64,000 nucleotides of DNA from Solen grandis (Eukaryota > Mollusca > Bivalvia > Adapedonta > Solenidae), in assembly GCA_021229015.1 (NCBI GenBank), contig CM037792.1:37445398-37509397 (forward strand). The letters are read 5' to 3'. Positions within the stretch are counted from its first letter, which is position 1, and every line of letters begins with the position of its first letter. The position numbers were made by a program, and so were the translations under genes. Below the pieces are notes generated by a model that did not search any database, was not told where the DNA came from, and saw nothing but the letters and a program-made list of their open reading frames with translations. Of this stretch, positions 44,301 to 56,320 are shown piece by piece.

Positions 44301-44720
44301 AGAAACAGCACAGTGACAGCAGGGATCATTTGTCCAAATAAAATGTCGCAGAATTTTGAAAGTTAGCATTGTTCTACAATGCAGTGGTGAAATCACGCTC
44401 CTCGTCTAAGGGTAGCTGTTTATTTTGCAAGAACAATGATCTTGTAAATTTAAAGCGTGATTTCATTAATCAGCAAGTAGCTGATTAATATTCATGAAAA
44501 TGAAGTTATGCCAGCTGAAAATGATAACCAGGTACTTTGCTTCTTGGAAGTGATAACCAGATATATACCATGGGTTTTCGACGATGATTATTTGAAAGAC
44601 AAGGTGGCATGCAATATATTAATCAATAAAAGTAATTGTTCCTATAAAGAAAAATATTTTTTCATGGATCTTTAAAATATTTCTTCAAATAATAAGGAAA
44701 TTATTTTTCTGTTCTTGCAG
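41367..44720 (+). other. CIAO3 intron, last and longest
   Basis: GT-AG intron of about 3.35 kb. It contains a reverse core-repeat element at 41841-42270. A degraded MITE-like stretch at about 42280-42400 shares GAGCTCAGTTTC and CACAGTCTGTATGACAAA with TTAACCC family 2. No exon is recognised in the rest. Confidence 0.8.
41841..42270 (-). mobile_element. 145-bp core-repeat element, copy E (short, reverse)
   Basis: In reverse orientation it starts TTAGCTCACCTGAGC and ends GGGCCATCTTGGCCCTCTTGTT. It has about two core units and a very short GTCCGTCGTCCGTC microsatellite. Its sequence is closest to copy B, so both belong to one subfamily with different unit numbers. Confidence 0.88.
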
Positions 44721-45120
44721 GAACCAAGATTTTCAAGAAGTAACCATAGAAACTGAAGGCAAGCCTCCTCTGAAAATGGCTTTGGCCTATGGTTTCCGCA
44801 ACATACAAAATATTGTACAGAAGATCAAGCGGGGAAAGTGTCCATATCATTTTGTGGAGATTATGGCCTGTCCGTCGGGTTGTACTAATGGTGGTGGTCA
44901 GATTCGTCCAGATGGGGAGGAAACTGCTCGAGAGCGACTCGCGGCTGTGAATGACTTGTATAAGACAATGACCACGGTTGACCCATGGTCCGTCAGTGAA
45001 GTGGACAAACTGTACAATGATTGGCTGGGCGGGATGGAGAGTGACAAGGCCCGGCAAGTGCTTCATACCACGTACCACGAGGTGGAGAAAATGACTAACG
45101 CTCTGGCTATAAAGTGGTAG
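44721..45120 (+). CDS. CIAO3: CIAO3, C-terminal exon
   Basis: The exon follows acceptor TCTGTTCTTGCAG and ends with TAG. It encodes NQDFQEVTIE, LKMALAYGFRNIQNIVQKIK, CPYHFVEIMACPSGCTNGGG and a tail ending ALAIKW. The C-P-S-G-C-x-N-GGGQ motif holds Cys ligands of the H-cluster-like Fe-S site and is highly conserved from yeast Nar1 to human. The C-terminal Trp is also conserved and is implicated in binding the CIA targeting complex. The four exons total 753 bases, exactly 251 codons with the stop. There is no sign of a pseudogene. Confidence 0.97.
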
Positions 45121-45427
45121 CAGGAAGCATTTTCTGTTGATTAACATTAATACATCATGGATACTTGAATTTATTCCAGGTTATGATGTCATATTAGATA
45201 TTACTGTGTTTTCTAGCCAAAATTGAAAAAAAAATCTTATTATTTCATTGATATGCAGATTTGGTTAGTGTTTATATGCTACACAATGAAATAATAATCT
45301 AATCTATTTTTTTTCTAATTTGGGACAATGCAAACTGCTTTCTGTGTGACCCATTTCACAAGGCAAACAATATGAACTATTAGATATAATCACTTTCTTC
45401 CTCCACATTTACATTCAAGTTTATTAG
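45121..45427 (+). other. CIAO3 3' flank
   Basis: AT-rich sequence after the stop, probably the 3' untranslated region. No canonical AATAAA was seen before the SINE at 45428. Confidence 0.4.
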
Positions 45428-45682
45428 GGGCCTCCATGGCCTAGAGGGAAAAGTCACTGACTTTAACACTTACTCAGCCCCTCACCGCGTGGGTTCGAAT
45501 CCCGGCAGGATCATTTGGATTTTCATGTGAGGAAGCCTTTCAGCTGGCTTGCAGTAGGTCGGTGGTTCTACCCAGATGCCTTCGTGAATTCAAGGTCTTC
45601 CTCCACCTGTAATTAGCTGGACGTCGCTATATGACTGAAATACTGTCGAAGTGACGGTAAACTCAAATAGTCAAGTCAAGTC
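45428..45682 (+). mobile_element. SINE family 1, full-length copy
   Basis: The tRNA-like head GGCCTCCATGGCCTAGAGGG carries an A-box-like TGGCCTAGAGGG and the B box GGGTTCGAATCCC. Then come GGAAGCCTTTCAGCTGG, GGTCGGTGGTTCTACCC, GACGTCGCTATATGACTGAA and the AAATAGTCAAGTC tail. Confidence 0.9.
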
Positions 45683-45847
45683 ATGTTGGAATGTGGGAGT
45701 ATCCATCATCTACAGTGATAGTTTGTTATGTAAATGAAAAATCCTTTACTTTGTTCTTTAATTTTGATTAGGAAACAAGTTATTAGAATATATACTAGTC
45801 CCACTGAACAGTTTTGTAGCTCAGATTCTTCAGATTATGCACAACCA

Positions 45848-46010
45848 TGGATGCTGTGGCCCAGTGGTAAGGTTGTGAGTTCAAACCCCCAGTGGGGGCA
45901 AGGATTTTCATGGCCTTCCAATAAGCAAAGTACCTGGTACTGGTCCATCCCAACTGTCCAGAGGGATAAGTATTTTTCAGAACTTGTTTCCAAGTAAATG
46001 TAAAATCAAA
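45848..46010 (+). mobile_element. SINE family 2, copy 2
   Basis: The head ATGCTGTGGCCCAGTGGTAA runs directly into GGTTGTGAGTTCAAACCCCC, so about 20 bp between the A and B boxes present at 7768 are missing. The tail ACTGGTCCATCCCAACTGTC and CAGAACTTGTTTCC matches the first copy. Confidence 0.65.
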
Positions 46011-46412
46011 TTATGATTAAACTAACAAAGACAATTCCATCATTTCATTATCATAGCACTGAAATTCAGTAAATTAATTTTCATCAAGTAATAAATTTCA
46101 ATGAATATTTATAAGGTAATGGGTTAATATATGCAGATTTTTAAAGAAAACAAACAGCCTGAGGGACACTTCTTACTGTTAGATTTGTGTATGGGGGAAA
46201 ACATGTGTTGATATCAAGCCATACTGTTTTTGAAACATTTTATTAGAAAATTACAAGTTGACACAATGTTATGCATACACAAATGTGTACAATAAAATCG
46301 GATCGTTCAAGAGTGGACACACTGGAAATTAAACACACAATGTTTACAACTTCGTATATGTTTATATTTACATATGTACAATAAGTTTACATATTAAAAT
46401 AGTAAATTTAAT
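46011..46412. other. AT-rich DNA, no gene seen
   Basis: No recognised signal. Confidence 0.4.
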
Positions 46413-47068
46413 GTCGCGAAAGTACCATAAGTAACTGGTCTGTCGAGACAGCTTTAAACAACTGGGAATCAAAATAAATTTGTTGCATACTGTGTTATTT
46501 TGCAAAGTGTATCCAACCTTTTTTTGCTGTATCCATGTATTAATTTATAACTATGTTGATATATTATTAAAGAAGCATTTAAAAAAAATATGACAATTAT
46601 TAAGTAGTATGTTATATTCTCACACCACTATTTTAACCTACTAATATGTTCTCTTAACCCCTTATTGAAGAAAGAACAGGAATATGCACATTTAAGCCAA
46701 CAAAAGAAAAAAGAACCAAATCCATTTCTATGAAAATGACCAATGTATACATACATATGTAAAATGTAATCAAAGACATTTAATGAATTGGAACCTTTTT
46801 TTCTTAGTACATGTAAATAAAATATAAAACATTTGAACATTTTCTGAAAAGAAAGGTGTTTTTAGGAACAATTTCATACCAAATTGTGTTAGAAAAACAA
46901 TCACGTAAAAGGAAAAAAAAGAAAATATATATATAATATACACAACTGTATGTACATAAAAATTCTTGCTCAATCATAAGAAATAAATATATTTCATATA
47001 ATGTTATAATATTAATGATAATGCAATAATTTTTCACATCAATCAAAACACATTTCTTTCTATCCGAT
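46413..47068. repeat. 650-bp duplicated block, copy 1 (uninterrupted)
   Basis: It starts GTCGCGAAAGTACCATAAG and matches 58071-58726 over almost its whole length, apart from about 100 bp (46830-46930) replaced by an AT run in the other copy. It continues past TATCCGAT into GAAGTTTAAATTTG, whereas in the other copy TATCCGAT is followed by the LTR retrotransposon. The small minus-strand open frames here lack motifs. Confidence 0.85.
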
Positions 47069-48245
47069 GAAGTTTAAATTTGAATTCACAATAAACATTT
47101 GGCAATAATATTATTCTACGAGGGTCGTTTAGAAAGTTCGCAGACAACGTTTAGAACACTAAACATTTAGAACCCATTTGCAAAGGAACCCCTGAATGCT
47201 GCGAGTTGATAGATATATTCGTCGGCACATAAGAATGATATGTATACATATGCATCTTACATGCCTTTTGATTTTATTAAACCAGGGTCTCTTAATACTA
47301 ATACGTGTATTTAGTGACCCGATTTAACTCGTATTCATATTGTCAAATAACTTAGAAAAATGAATCAAAATAATGATGATAAAGAGCTGGCCCGCGGACA
47401 CGCCGCCCCCTAAAATTGTGTGATTCAGCTACGTCCCATCTTAACCCTTGGTAACAGATCAGACCCAGGTCAGACAACCCTTTCCATCCACGAGCTTTCT
47501 CTGCCTTCTCATACGGCATACACAGGAAAAAATATTGTTTCTATGCAGTTCAAGATTTTAATATTCATCAAGGCATAATTTTGTACATGGCTGTTTATGA
47601 AGTAAAAAGGTGAAGATGAAACCTTTATTTAATGCTTTGGTATAGATTACGACGGTACAAATACAAACTATATTTGATGATTTCTCAGTGAAAATTATAA
47701 AAATATAATTTTACTCTTTCAAACATAAAGTTCGTTTTTTATGGAACATACAATTATCTTATTTCATCTCGTGAACTTTGAAAAACAGTAGTCTCATTTT
47801 TGGCTACGCCACTTGTGAGAAAACAATTTTCGAAATTCACTTGATGAAATAAAGTAGCATGTTCTACAAAAACAAACAAATATCCTCTTTATTCTGTATT
47901 GATTGTCTTAGTTTTGTAATAATCACACTGCTATACAAAGTTAAAAACACATGTATAAATTGGCCTAGTAGTAAGTATTCATATCTCCCTCAAGTCGTCT
48001 GCGATTTTGTGCCGCCGCAGAATCTTGTAGGTCACAGGACTGTGTTTCTGATCAACTAAGCTATCATTAAAAAAAGTGGAGCCTGTTACATGCTCATATA
48101 GTATACGAAAGCTATCTCGGAAAACGCTTATATTGATAGGTAAAAGTTAACTACAGTAGATCTATTTATAATAGAAAAAAAACAGTGAAAGTACTTTCAG
48201 TGTCCATGAGCCTTAGGCTTGGGTATTCTGTTCCATGTGAAATAC
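47069..48245. other. Intergenic DNA 3' of CIAO3 and of the receptor gene
   Basis: The two genes converge here. A MITE-like fragment may lie at about 47441-47560 (TTAACCCTTGGTAACAGATC then AGACCCAGGTCAGACAA). Nothing else was recognised. Confidence 0.4.
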
Positions 48246-51200
48246 TCAAGTGATGTGAGACAGAGAGCCCTGACTTAACGTGGATGATAGAGTCCCCCGG
48301 CTAGAGGACATGGTGGACTTACGTTGGCGGCCAGACTTAAGTCTGTGTAGCAACCCTCGGTATAAAGCAAAGACCCGTCTGTTACAAACAAAAGCAAAAA
48401 ATATAAACACCCCTTGCGAGCAATTAAACACAATGAAACATATACAAAGAAGGTGCAGAATGACACACGTCTGTGTGGTTGGTCTGTCCGACAGAGCACT
48501 CACAAAAGATGACGCAAGACCAAAAACCCATGTAAACCCCATAACTGTGGACATGCGGACATATAACATGACGTCATCATGTCCTGTCATGTGACTAAGT
48601 GAAGATCTCTGAATGCTTTTTCTTGTAATCTTCGTACTGGTTCTGATGCAGATAATTGTTCGGATGAACATGACGGCATTACTGAAGAGAACCAGCATCA
48701 TTGGTCCACCAAAGGCTATCATGGACGCAATGGGGTTTTGAATCCAACATCCAACAACCGGTATCGTATCATTTCTGCTTGCTTCAGAATTTTGGGACAT
48801 TCCTCCATATCCGATCTCCATTCCTTCTAATACATTCGAATAATCTAGGAAAACGCACACGGCAACAATTAGAAAAGGTGTACCCCAGGCATACAGCGAG
48901 TATCGTGGCACGTACGTTTTCTTGTCCCTTATTCTTCTTAGAAGACACTTTCGGGCGAAGGTCCTGAAAACATCGAACGACATAACATTCATCCAGAAAA
49001 ACGAGGTCAAGAAGAGGTAGTGCAATAGAATGCCTACACTCGAACACAGCCACTCTTGGTGAGGCTGAATCCAGCCGGATGTTATAAAGACAAATTCTCC
49101 CAAGAAGAGTGACAATGTTAGATTCATGGTGTTCATTCCAGGTAGGTTTCGAAGTTTTTCAAAAATACTATACGTAACTAGCACTGTGGACAAGAAAAGC
49201 AGAGAGATCACGCCCAATATGAACGTCAGGAACGATTCTGCCGCCACAAGTTTGCCCAAATCATCACCGCAAACTTGCTCCCACTTAAAAAGCAATTGTT
49301 CTGCGCTCCAGGTCTCCGGGGCACACACCCTGATCAGACTGGAAACCTCATTTACAAACTCATACTCTGACATATTGTAAACACGATTAGCGAAAATAAC
49401 ATACTTGTTAGCTAGCAACTGATATTCACTTTGGTTCAGAACAATGCGTGAACAAGTCTCGTCTTCTATATTTGGCACGTGACAAACAAAAAGAAGTCCA
49501 TCTTCTTGGGTCTTTTTCAAGTTCCCGACTATCCCATTCAGAAATAATGTAAGATCATACTCTCGAGGGAAATAAAGTCTATCTGTAGCATTTACATACA
49601 CAGTGGTAACTGTTGTATTTGTGTCCGTGTATGTGTAGGGCATTATAACAAAGTCAGCTCTGTCATCAAACTCGAGTTGCAATCCGTGTGTACAGAATTT
49701 ATCTAAAGATGTAGGATTTGGCGCATTCCATACATCTTCAACTTGAAGATGTGTACCATTTAGAGTAATAGAAAACGTACGCTTTGTTGCTAGATCGTTC
49801 ATACTCTGTATGATATTTTCCACGGACTGCTCCGGTGCGGATTTGATTTGGTGTGATGGCAGCAGAATAAACGAAATTTGCAAAGAGACATTGAGAGGCT
49901 GGTTTAGAAAGTCAGTTGGGTCTTCTGTTGTTTTGCTGAGAGGATAATCAACATCATCATAGTAGTCATTGTTTTTATGGCTAGACAACGTTTTCGAGAC
50001 GTTCTTGTTTTCAGTAGTATCTGTTAGTTTGTCATCGCCTTGAGGAAGGGAATCGTCAACAGTTTCACCATTAGCGTCATCATCTACGACTGCTAAGGCA
50101 TCAATAAAGGGTTTTGCTGTTTCGTCTCCCCTGTGTTTCCAGGAAGAGGTATTTACGTTTGATGCAGACAACTGATCATATGTTTCATTATTTTTGTTCA
50201 TATGTTCCACAAATTTAATCAAAGGGTCATTCTTTATTTTTGCTGCGAAATCCTTTATTGCAACCGGTTGGGGAGTTGGAAATCGGTGAATTTCGATGTT
50301 TTTGGTACTAGAACCATTTTGTAAGTCCGTGGAATTCACAACATTCATCGTCATGTTCTGTATTCTGTTTTCACTGATGCTGAACTTTTGTGCCAAAGTA
50401 CTGGACAAGAGTGTGTCCATGCCTGATATATTCAGCAATAGAATGTCTTGTTTGCTGATATTCCTGATGGTCAGAGTCACTTGAACCATTTCGTCAATGT
50501 CCCGTAATTCTGATAACTCATCTTGTGTCGTTTTTTCATCAGCACTGGCTTCTTTTCTACAAACACCGTCAACTAAATGATAATCGTGATCACACGAAAT
50601 CTTTCGACATTTTTTATTTACCGGATCATACATTTCATTCTCTTCACACATGAACAGGTTAGACTCACTCTCGGCCATGCTGAACAGAATAAGGGTCTTG
50701 CCATCAAACCCAAAATTCATAAGAATTGAAAACGACAGCGGAAATGGTGATATGTCAGTCTGCGCATGAGCTCCACCGATTCTAATCTGATGATTTAAAA
50801 AAACATAAATTTCGTCCGTTGAGCAATCTTGGATCATCTTGGGTATTGCAGGATGAAGCTGTCGAGTGCAAGTCTGCGACTTCTTCATGGCTTCATCCAG
50901 TAACATCAGCTGTTCTCTACCATCTGATATCTCTAACGGTTGAAAGTCGTCGCAATCCACTTTTGTAAACCATGCCTGAATGTTTATTTTTCCGTTGCAC
51001 TGAGCGCAGTAAATATTCCTGTACACGAATCCCTCTTCGTCCTGTACTGGAGTTTTAGCAATATCAATAACGTTCTCGTGGTAAGTTGAGAAGGTAGCTT
51101 GCTGGTGTTCACACAAGGTCTTAATGTTTGATGATGGTGAAAAGATGGGACACCGTGAGATGACGTACATAGGAACGTCCCTGTATCCGCTGATGAGAGA

Positions 51201-51319
51201 ACACACTCCACCTTTCTTCTGGTAGATGTCCTGCAGTGTCATCAACTTGCCGTTGTAACTGTAGTACTCTGGTACCATCTCTAGGTCGACATTCAGTACA
51301 GGCTCGTTCTCTACCTCAT
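48246..51319 (-). CDS. Methuselah/adhesion-like 7TM receptor, exon 2
   Basis: The acceptor TAATTGATCTTGCAG ends at 51320; the exon joins exon 1 in phase (A|AT, giving QLNEVENEP) to make 1187 residues. The ectodomain has Cys motifs GGVCSLISGYRD, RCPIF and YRNIYCAQCNG, another Cys cluster (MCEENEMYDPVNKKCRKISC), a Thr/Asp-rich linker and many N-x-S/T sites. The last 330 residues form seven membrane segments, starting FLTFILGVISLLFLS, with the secretin-family features of a Cys pair (WLCSS / GCWI), a WVFGL segment in TM6 and NCSQGVFIFFAF in TM7. A Ser-rich tail ends SLSHIT. No canonical GPS cleavage motif is obvious, which favours a Methuselah-like receptor. The ligand is unknown. Confidence 0.9.
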
Positions 51320-51721
51320 CTGCAAGATCAATTACATTTGTATCACTATACTGTATCAAATCTACAGATTCTTTCAGATTGACTAAAAGACATTATTTTT
51401 CACCAATGCAAACACTTTCTAAACAGCTAAAAAGAATACTGTGAATCCATTAATTTTCGTTGAACACTAACTTTCGTCGATTTCTTGGCAGGTTTTATCC
51501 ACGAATATTAATCCCCACGAAATATTGTCTCTTATATAGACCTCACGTTTTCTAGAATATAGACCCACAAATAAATGTACCCACGAAATTCCCCTAGGCA
51601 CACAACGAAATTTGATGTCAACGAAAAAAGAGACCAATCGAGTATATACAGGAAACTATGTTCATGGACTTATTGGTCTATGTGATTGTTAAATGAATGT
51701 TTAGCATAGCAAAATCTGGCT

Positions 51722-51976
51722 CAGATTCCACCAAGAATACTTAGCACTAAGTAATACTTAAATTCTTAAACTAGGTTGATACACATTCCACAATAACAAT
51801 TTTTATGAACTCTTCTAGTACATGACTAAACTGAAATTAATTATTACCCTTATGATTAACAATGATTGTTAAGGAATGAAATGGTTGGGTATTATACTGG
51901 AGAAACAAGTCAAATGAAGTTCTCCTTTAAGTATTTAAGTTTTACCTAGTGCTAGATGTTTTAGTGAAATTCTTCC
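51722..51976. mobile_element. GAATTCCACC-ended MITE, copy 4
   Basis: The left part AGATTCCACCAAGAATACTT with TAGCACTAAG is intact; the right end is diverged (CTAGTGCTAGATGTTTTAGT). The interior matches copy 1 (GTACATGACTAA, AATTATTA, AAGTATTTAAGT). Confidence 0.7.
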
Positions 51977-52697
51977 CAGATTCTGGAGTCATGACGGCAC
52001 ACGAAGCCGTTGTAAAACAATAACTATTTACAGTCTTATCGCAGGCAGAATTGTATTTTGATCAAAACTGAGTCCCACTTGACAGCAAATATAGATTCAG
52101 TAGTTATACTAGATATCTATTATATGTATATATATTATATACATTTATAACATTTCCTATGTTTTATATGCTTATGATTCAACATTCGACCTATTTCGGA
52201 AGTCAGGTCGAACGTTGACCTGCCACAGTGCCTGCGGTCAGAGATAAACCACAGAGGTGACCCTGGACACTGATAAGGATGTCCCAAGTAGGGACGTACT
52301 CAGGCCAAGACAAGCGTCGTCAAAACAAAAACAAAAGGAGTGAAGCTCGTTGTTATAATAGGATGAAGAGTTCACAGCCCTTAATATTGCTTGTTTGTTT
52401 GGATTCAAGGTCCTACCTACAGTATGTCAGTCATTTTGAAAAACACGAGTACATATCAAAGACATGTCCTATAATAACAGTTGTTTCTTATATAGACAAT
52501 GATGGAAAATTAAAACTAGCGGAGAAAAAATTCTTAAGCTTTGCATGATTATTTATTTATTTATTTAGTTATTTATTTGCTTTTTCATGTCATTTTCAAT
52601 GGGGGCAGATGTTAAGAAAATTCTCCACTTGTTACTGTAGGATACGTCTTAAGATATACAGCAAAGTAGAGTGAAGATTTACAATTTTTAATCATAT

Positions 52698-52876
52698 GTT
52701 GTTGTTGTATTGGGGTTTACCGTCGCTGCGATAGTATTTCAATCATATAGCGACGTCCAGCTAATTGCAGGTGGAGGAAGACCCCGAGTACACAGAGGTA
52801 CCCGGGTAGAACCACCGACCTACCGCAAGCCAGCTGGAAGGCTTCCTCACATGAAAAATCCGAAGTCCCTACCGGG
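52698..52876 (-). mobile_element. SINE family 1, truncated copy with target duplication
   Basis: It runs from GGGGTTTACCGTCGCTGCG through CCAGCTGGAAGGCTTCCTC to CCCTACCGGG; the tRNA-like start is missing. A 14-bp direct repeat, ATTTTTAATCATAT, flanks it at 52684-52697 and 52877-52890, so the truncation happened at insertion. Confidence 0.9.
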
Positions 52877-53954
52877 ATTTTTAATCATATATATATATAT
52901 AAATATATATATGGCTAAAAAAGTCACCTTCGTTTAATCTCGTATACGGTAAACATACCAATAAGTATTGCTTTCAGGGCAAAGCCCACACTGAGACGAA
53001 ATATCCCTCACAAATGTTGACTCGATAATTCTATGTTAAAGTCAAACCATTAGCAACTGTCAAAGGTTGAGATAATTTCCGCAGAGGTGATTACACTGGA
53101 GTTCAAGTCAAACATGAGATGCATTAGAGGAGGCTGTCACCATATGTGTGAGACCGATACCAGTTGCTGGAGCGCTTCGAGGTGATTTTACCCTTATGAA
53201 TATTCATGTACACATTTATGAATATTAAGTAGCTTAACTTTGTGCTTTCCTTAACAGTTCAGACTGTGCAGAATCTTAATTTAATATTGTGGGAGCAAAC
53301 AGTGGAGACCCTGAAAGTTTCCTATCTTGGTCTGCTTTTACCAAGGCGTTAAAATGGGTCTATATTCATGAGGTGAAGGAGGGGGTGGGGCGTTCTGAAA
53401 ACATTAGCCATTCCTTCCTTCCTTGTTATCATTAGTGCCAGCTCCACATCCATTATGTTGTTTTCCTATTTCAACAGTTCACTGTTGACTTCATGTACCA
53501 TATACATTGTATGTGCACAATAATGGCTTTAATTAAGTTTAAATGTGTCCTCTAATAAATTATGGTTTCATAAAGTTTAATTATAATTGTTATACATGTA
53601 ATTGATAACGATTTAATTACATGAAATGCGTTTGTTATCAGTGCATTTTCTATATTTTTTTTTAAATTTCTTTGAACGATGAAAAGAAATAAAAGTGTGT
53701 TCAGTGAACGAATGTAAGCGTGTACGTGTAATAATACAATAAACAAATGTATTCCATTAAATATAATAATCTAGTTTATAACGCTGTTCGTTCCCTAGTT
53801 GTGACGCAATACATATCGTGATTTTCTGGTGTAGGAGTGCTTCATGAATATTCATATTTTCACCAAACGAAAATTAAGCAGCCAACCATTGTTTGTTCAA
53901 ATTAATCTGATTCTCCACTACCATCACTCGACCGCTTAAACATTCATTCTTCTT

Positions 53955-53957
<3 letters not shown>

Positions 53958-53998
<41 letters not shown>
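53958..53998. repeat. GT microsatellite
   Basis: About 20 GT units. Confidence 0.95.
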
Positions 53999-53999
<1 letters not shown>

Positions 54000-54287
54000 A
54001 TACGACAGCCAATATTAGCAATGTACGTAAAACTATGTACAAACTGAGTCAAATGTATGTTCATCACGAATTATCCAATGACATGTTTGTCAGTTAAATA
54101 TATAACAGATATTTCTTGAAAATGGAAAACTTTCTTTGCTTAGTAGCTATCCTCGGTTAGTTTAAAGAATTGAAAAGAATTATTACAAAAACATTGATAC
54201 ATTGTTAATTGTAAATTGTGATTTGGCAGAACAGCATTAACTGTCATTGTTAAGAACTTATTTATTAATTTATTTATTTTTTCTTAC

Positions 54288-54777
54288 TTAATTGCGTGTC
54301 TCGCTTGTGTCTGTTGGTATCCATGGCCAGATCTGTCTCAGAGTTCAACAATTCTTCCCTAATGGCTTGAACATATCTTATCCTGGTTCTGTCTGTACCT
54401 TCTTGTGTATGTGTGACTTCTTTTTTAGCACTATTGAGAGCGTTTGCCCTATTCGTATAATCATCCTCCAAATCGACATGGTCATTGTCCATTCCAAGAC
54501 CCGATGGGAGCAAATCATTTGTTTGATCATGTCTTTTTTCATTAAGAAAGTTTAAATTCTCTACCACTCGTCCGCCCAGTTTGTTCGTAATTTTCAATGC
54601 ATCAAAATACTTGTCTACAAGTTTCTCGATATCCCAGTGGCTACCATCTGACGCAGAGTTCTCATCAGCTTCATTTTCCAAAGCCCAGTACAATGTAGGC
54701 TCATCAGTGGGCGCACAGATCGCCGCTGTCACAATAAGTAGGATCCAGTACATGGTCAAAGTCAACAAGGGTCCCAT
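54288..54777 (-). CDS. 7TM receptor, exon 1 (signal peptide and N-terminal segment)
   Basis: The ATG at 54777 has a strong context (AGGATGG) and an in-frame TAA 15 bases upstream. The first residues, MGPLLTLTMYWILLIVTAAI followed by CA, form a clear signal peptide. Then come about 135 acidic residues with no known domain, ending RHKRDTQL. RHKR at residues 156-159 fits a furin-type cleavage site. The donor CAATTA A|GTAAGA is strong, and its phase matches the acceptor at 51320 exactly (490 + 3074 bases = 1188 codons). The link to exon 2 is inferred from phase, strand and the receptor's need for a signal peptide. A separate secreted peptide gene is the alternative. Confidence 0.7.
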
Positions 54778-55781
54778 CCTATTAATAAATTAAACACTGA
54801 AGACTCTTGAACATTATTAACGAGAATGTCGGCGGAGATGATGATAAAAACAATGAATTACTCGGTGAAAAATAGCACAAATAACTTCCAAAATACATTT
54901 GAGTTCAGTTGAAGACTTAAGACGTAAAAAGTAGGTAGGTTCCATTTTATCACTGGCCTTAACTTCACGGACTTTAGCTTCCAACTGGGGGACTCCAACC
55001 TGCTCTGGTCAGAGCAGATGGCGTTATCTAGGTCTGATAAGATACCAGGAGATACAATGAGCAGCTCAAAAGGTGGCGGATTTGTCTTGTAGAACTATTA
55101 ACGAAGCAATCTGTACTGGGATCGAAATATTCGCACTTAGTCACTTAATTTGTCAGCAAAATGGGGGCGACCAAATTTCAGTCTTTCCGTTTTTTCGGAT
55201 ATAAATTCAGCATGATAATGTCAAGAAATGAAAATAGGAAACTTATCGAGATTGACGAAGACACTGATATAGATATTTTTTCGATACACGTGGAATATTG
55301 CTTATTTGTTTGTGTGGTTGAGTTTCCAGTAAAAGTTCTTCTAGTAAAAGTTATTCGATCAATCAATAGAGTCTGTTAAAACATTTCTACATGGAAATAT
55401 CTTAATAGATCTTATCCGACATAGAGGTCATAATTAATTTGTGAAAAAAAAATAGATCGATCTATTTGCACATTGTGAAATAGAAAATAGAAAGTTGTTC
55501 TATTGAAATGAATCGTTGATAAATAGCATCTGATTGTCCACAAATTTATGGTGGCATTTTACATTACAACTAAACAAAGACACATTTACTGATTTGATTG
55601 TAACCTTTAAATGAGATAAAAAATTAAACTCAGAACCCTATCTCGGGGTTTCGGTTTTGGTTTTGGGCTACTATCAGTTCTTATCTGTCCACATATGCTT
55701 TGATTGTCGAATATTAACCACAAACGCACGTGCCATGATAGATACCGCCCACGTATGAAGGGGAATATCCGCCAAATTATT

Positions 55782-55816
<35 letters not shown>

Positions 55817-56320
55817 TTTTGCATCTTACATCATGTGACAGTAACGTTACATGTGTCATTCTTACGAGAGCATGTTGTGTGGTGCTAATATCATGTATCT
55901 TTTGTTATAGAGATCTACTCCTTATTTAGTAGTGCAGGTTTGTGTTGATTACTTTTATGTTGACATTACAATTCATCTTACTTCTTTAGCCTCAAAATTC
56001 TTTCTAAAATGCTGCATCCTTATTAGTCTCATTTACTGATATACCTTGCATGTAATCATTTTCGGCCATGTGTCGTTTTTGCCTTTTTTAAATGCTACAT
56101 TCTTTTTGCTGATAAATGAAGGCTCAAATGATAATGTTAAAATGAAACTTACGTGCTATGGGTAGTTGAAGTGAACCAAGTATCCACTTACAAGCATGCC
56201 ATTAACAACCTCATGTATTAATGACCAGATGGCGAATCATGGCGTGTTATGACAAAGAATATCGGAAGTTGGGCGAAATTTGCCGTAATTTGCCGAGCCT
56301 ATTAGGGTTCCTTTGGCTTG
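54778..56320. other. 5' flank of the receptor gene and intergenic DNA
   Basis: It probably contains the receptor promoter, but no TATA box or other element could be assigned. An ATTT microsatellite lies at 55777-55820. Confidence 0.4.
55777..55820. repeat. ATTT tetranucleotide microsatellite
   Basis: About eleven ATTT units. Confidence 0.93.

Larger units (their letters stand above)
51320..54287 (-). other. Intron of the 7TM receptor gene
   Basis: From donor GTAAGA at 54287 to the acceptor at 51320, about 3 kb. It holds a GAATTCCACC MITE, a SINE with target duplication, AT and GT microsatellites and otherwise AT-rich DNA. A MITE-like stretch at about 53197-53390 has TATGAATATTCATG-type inverted motifs and resembles the TTAACCC elements (GGTCTATATTCATGAGGTGA). 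Confidence 0.75.

Noticed and set aside
44701..45147. A 148-codon minus-strand gene
   Set aside because: It is the exact antisense of the last CIAO3 exon, which has strong homology and splice support.
46628..47046. Several overlapping minus-strand hydrophobic open frames
   Set aside because: They come from AT-rich sequence inside a duplicated block; the matching block at 58.4 kb does not preserve them.
47118..47150. A mariner-type terminal repeat (CGAGGGTCGTTTAGAAAGTT)
   Set aside because: The motif resembles some mariner ends, but I found no partner inverted repeat and no transposase nearby.
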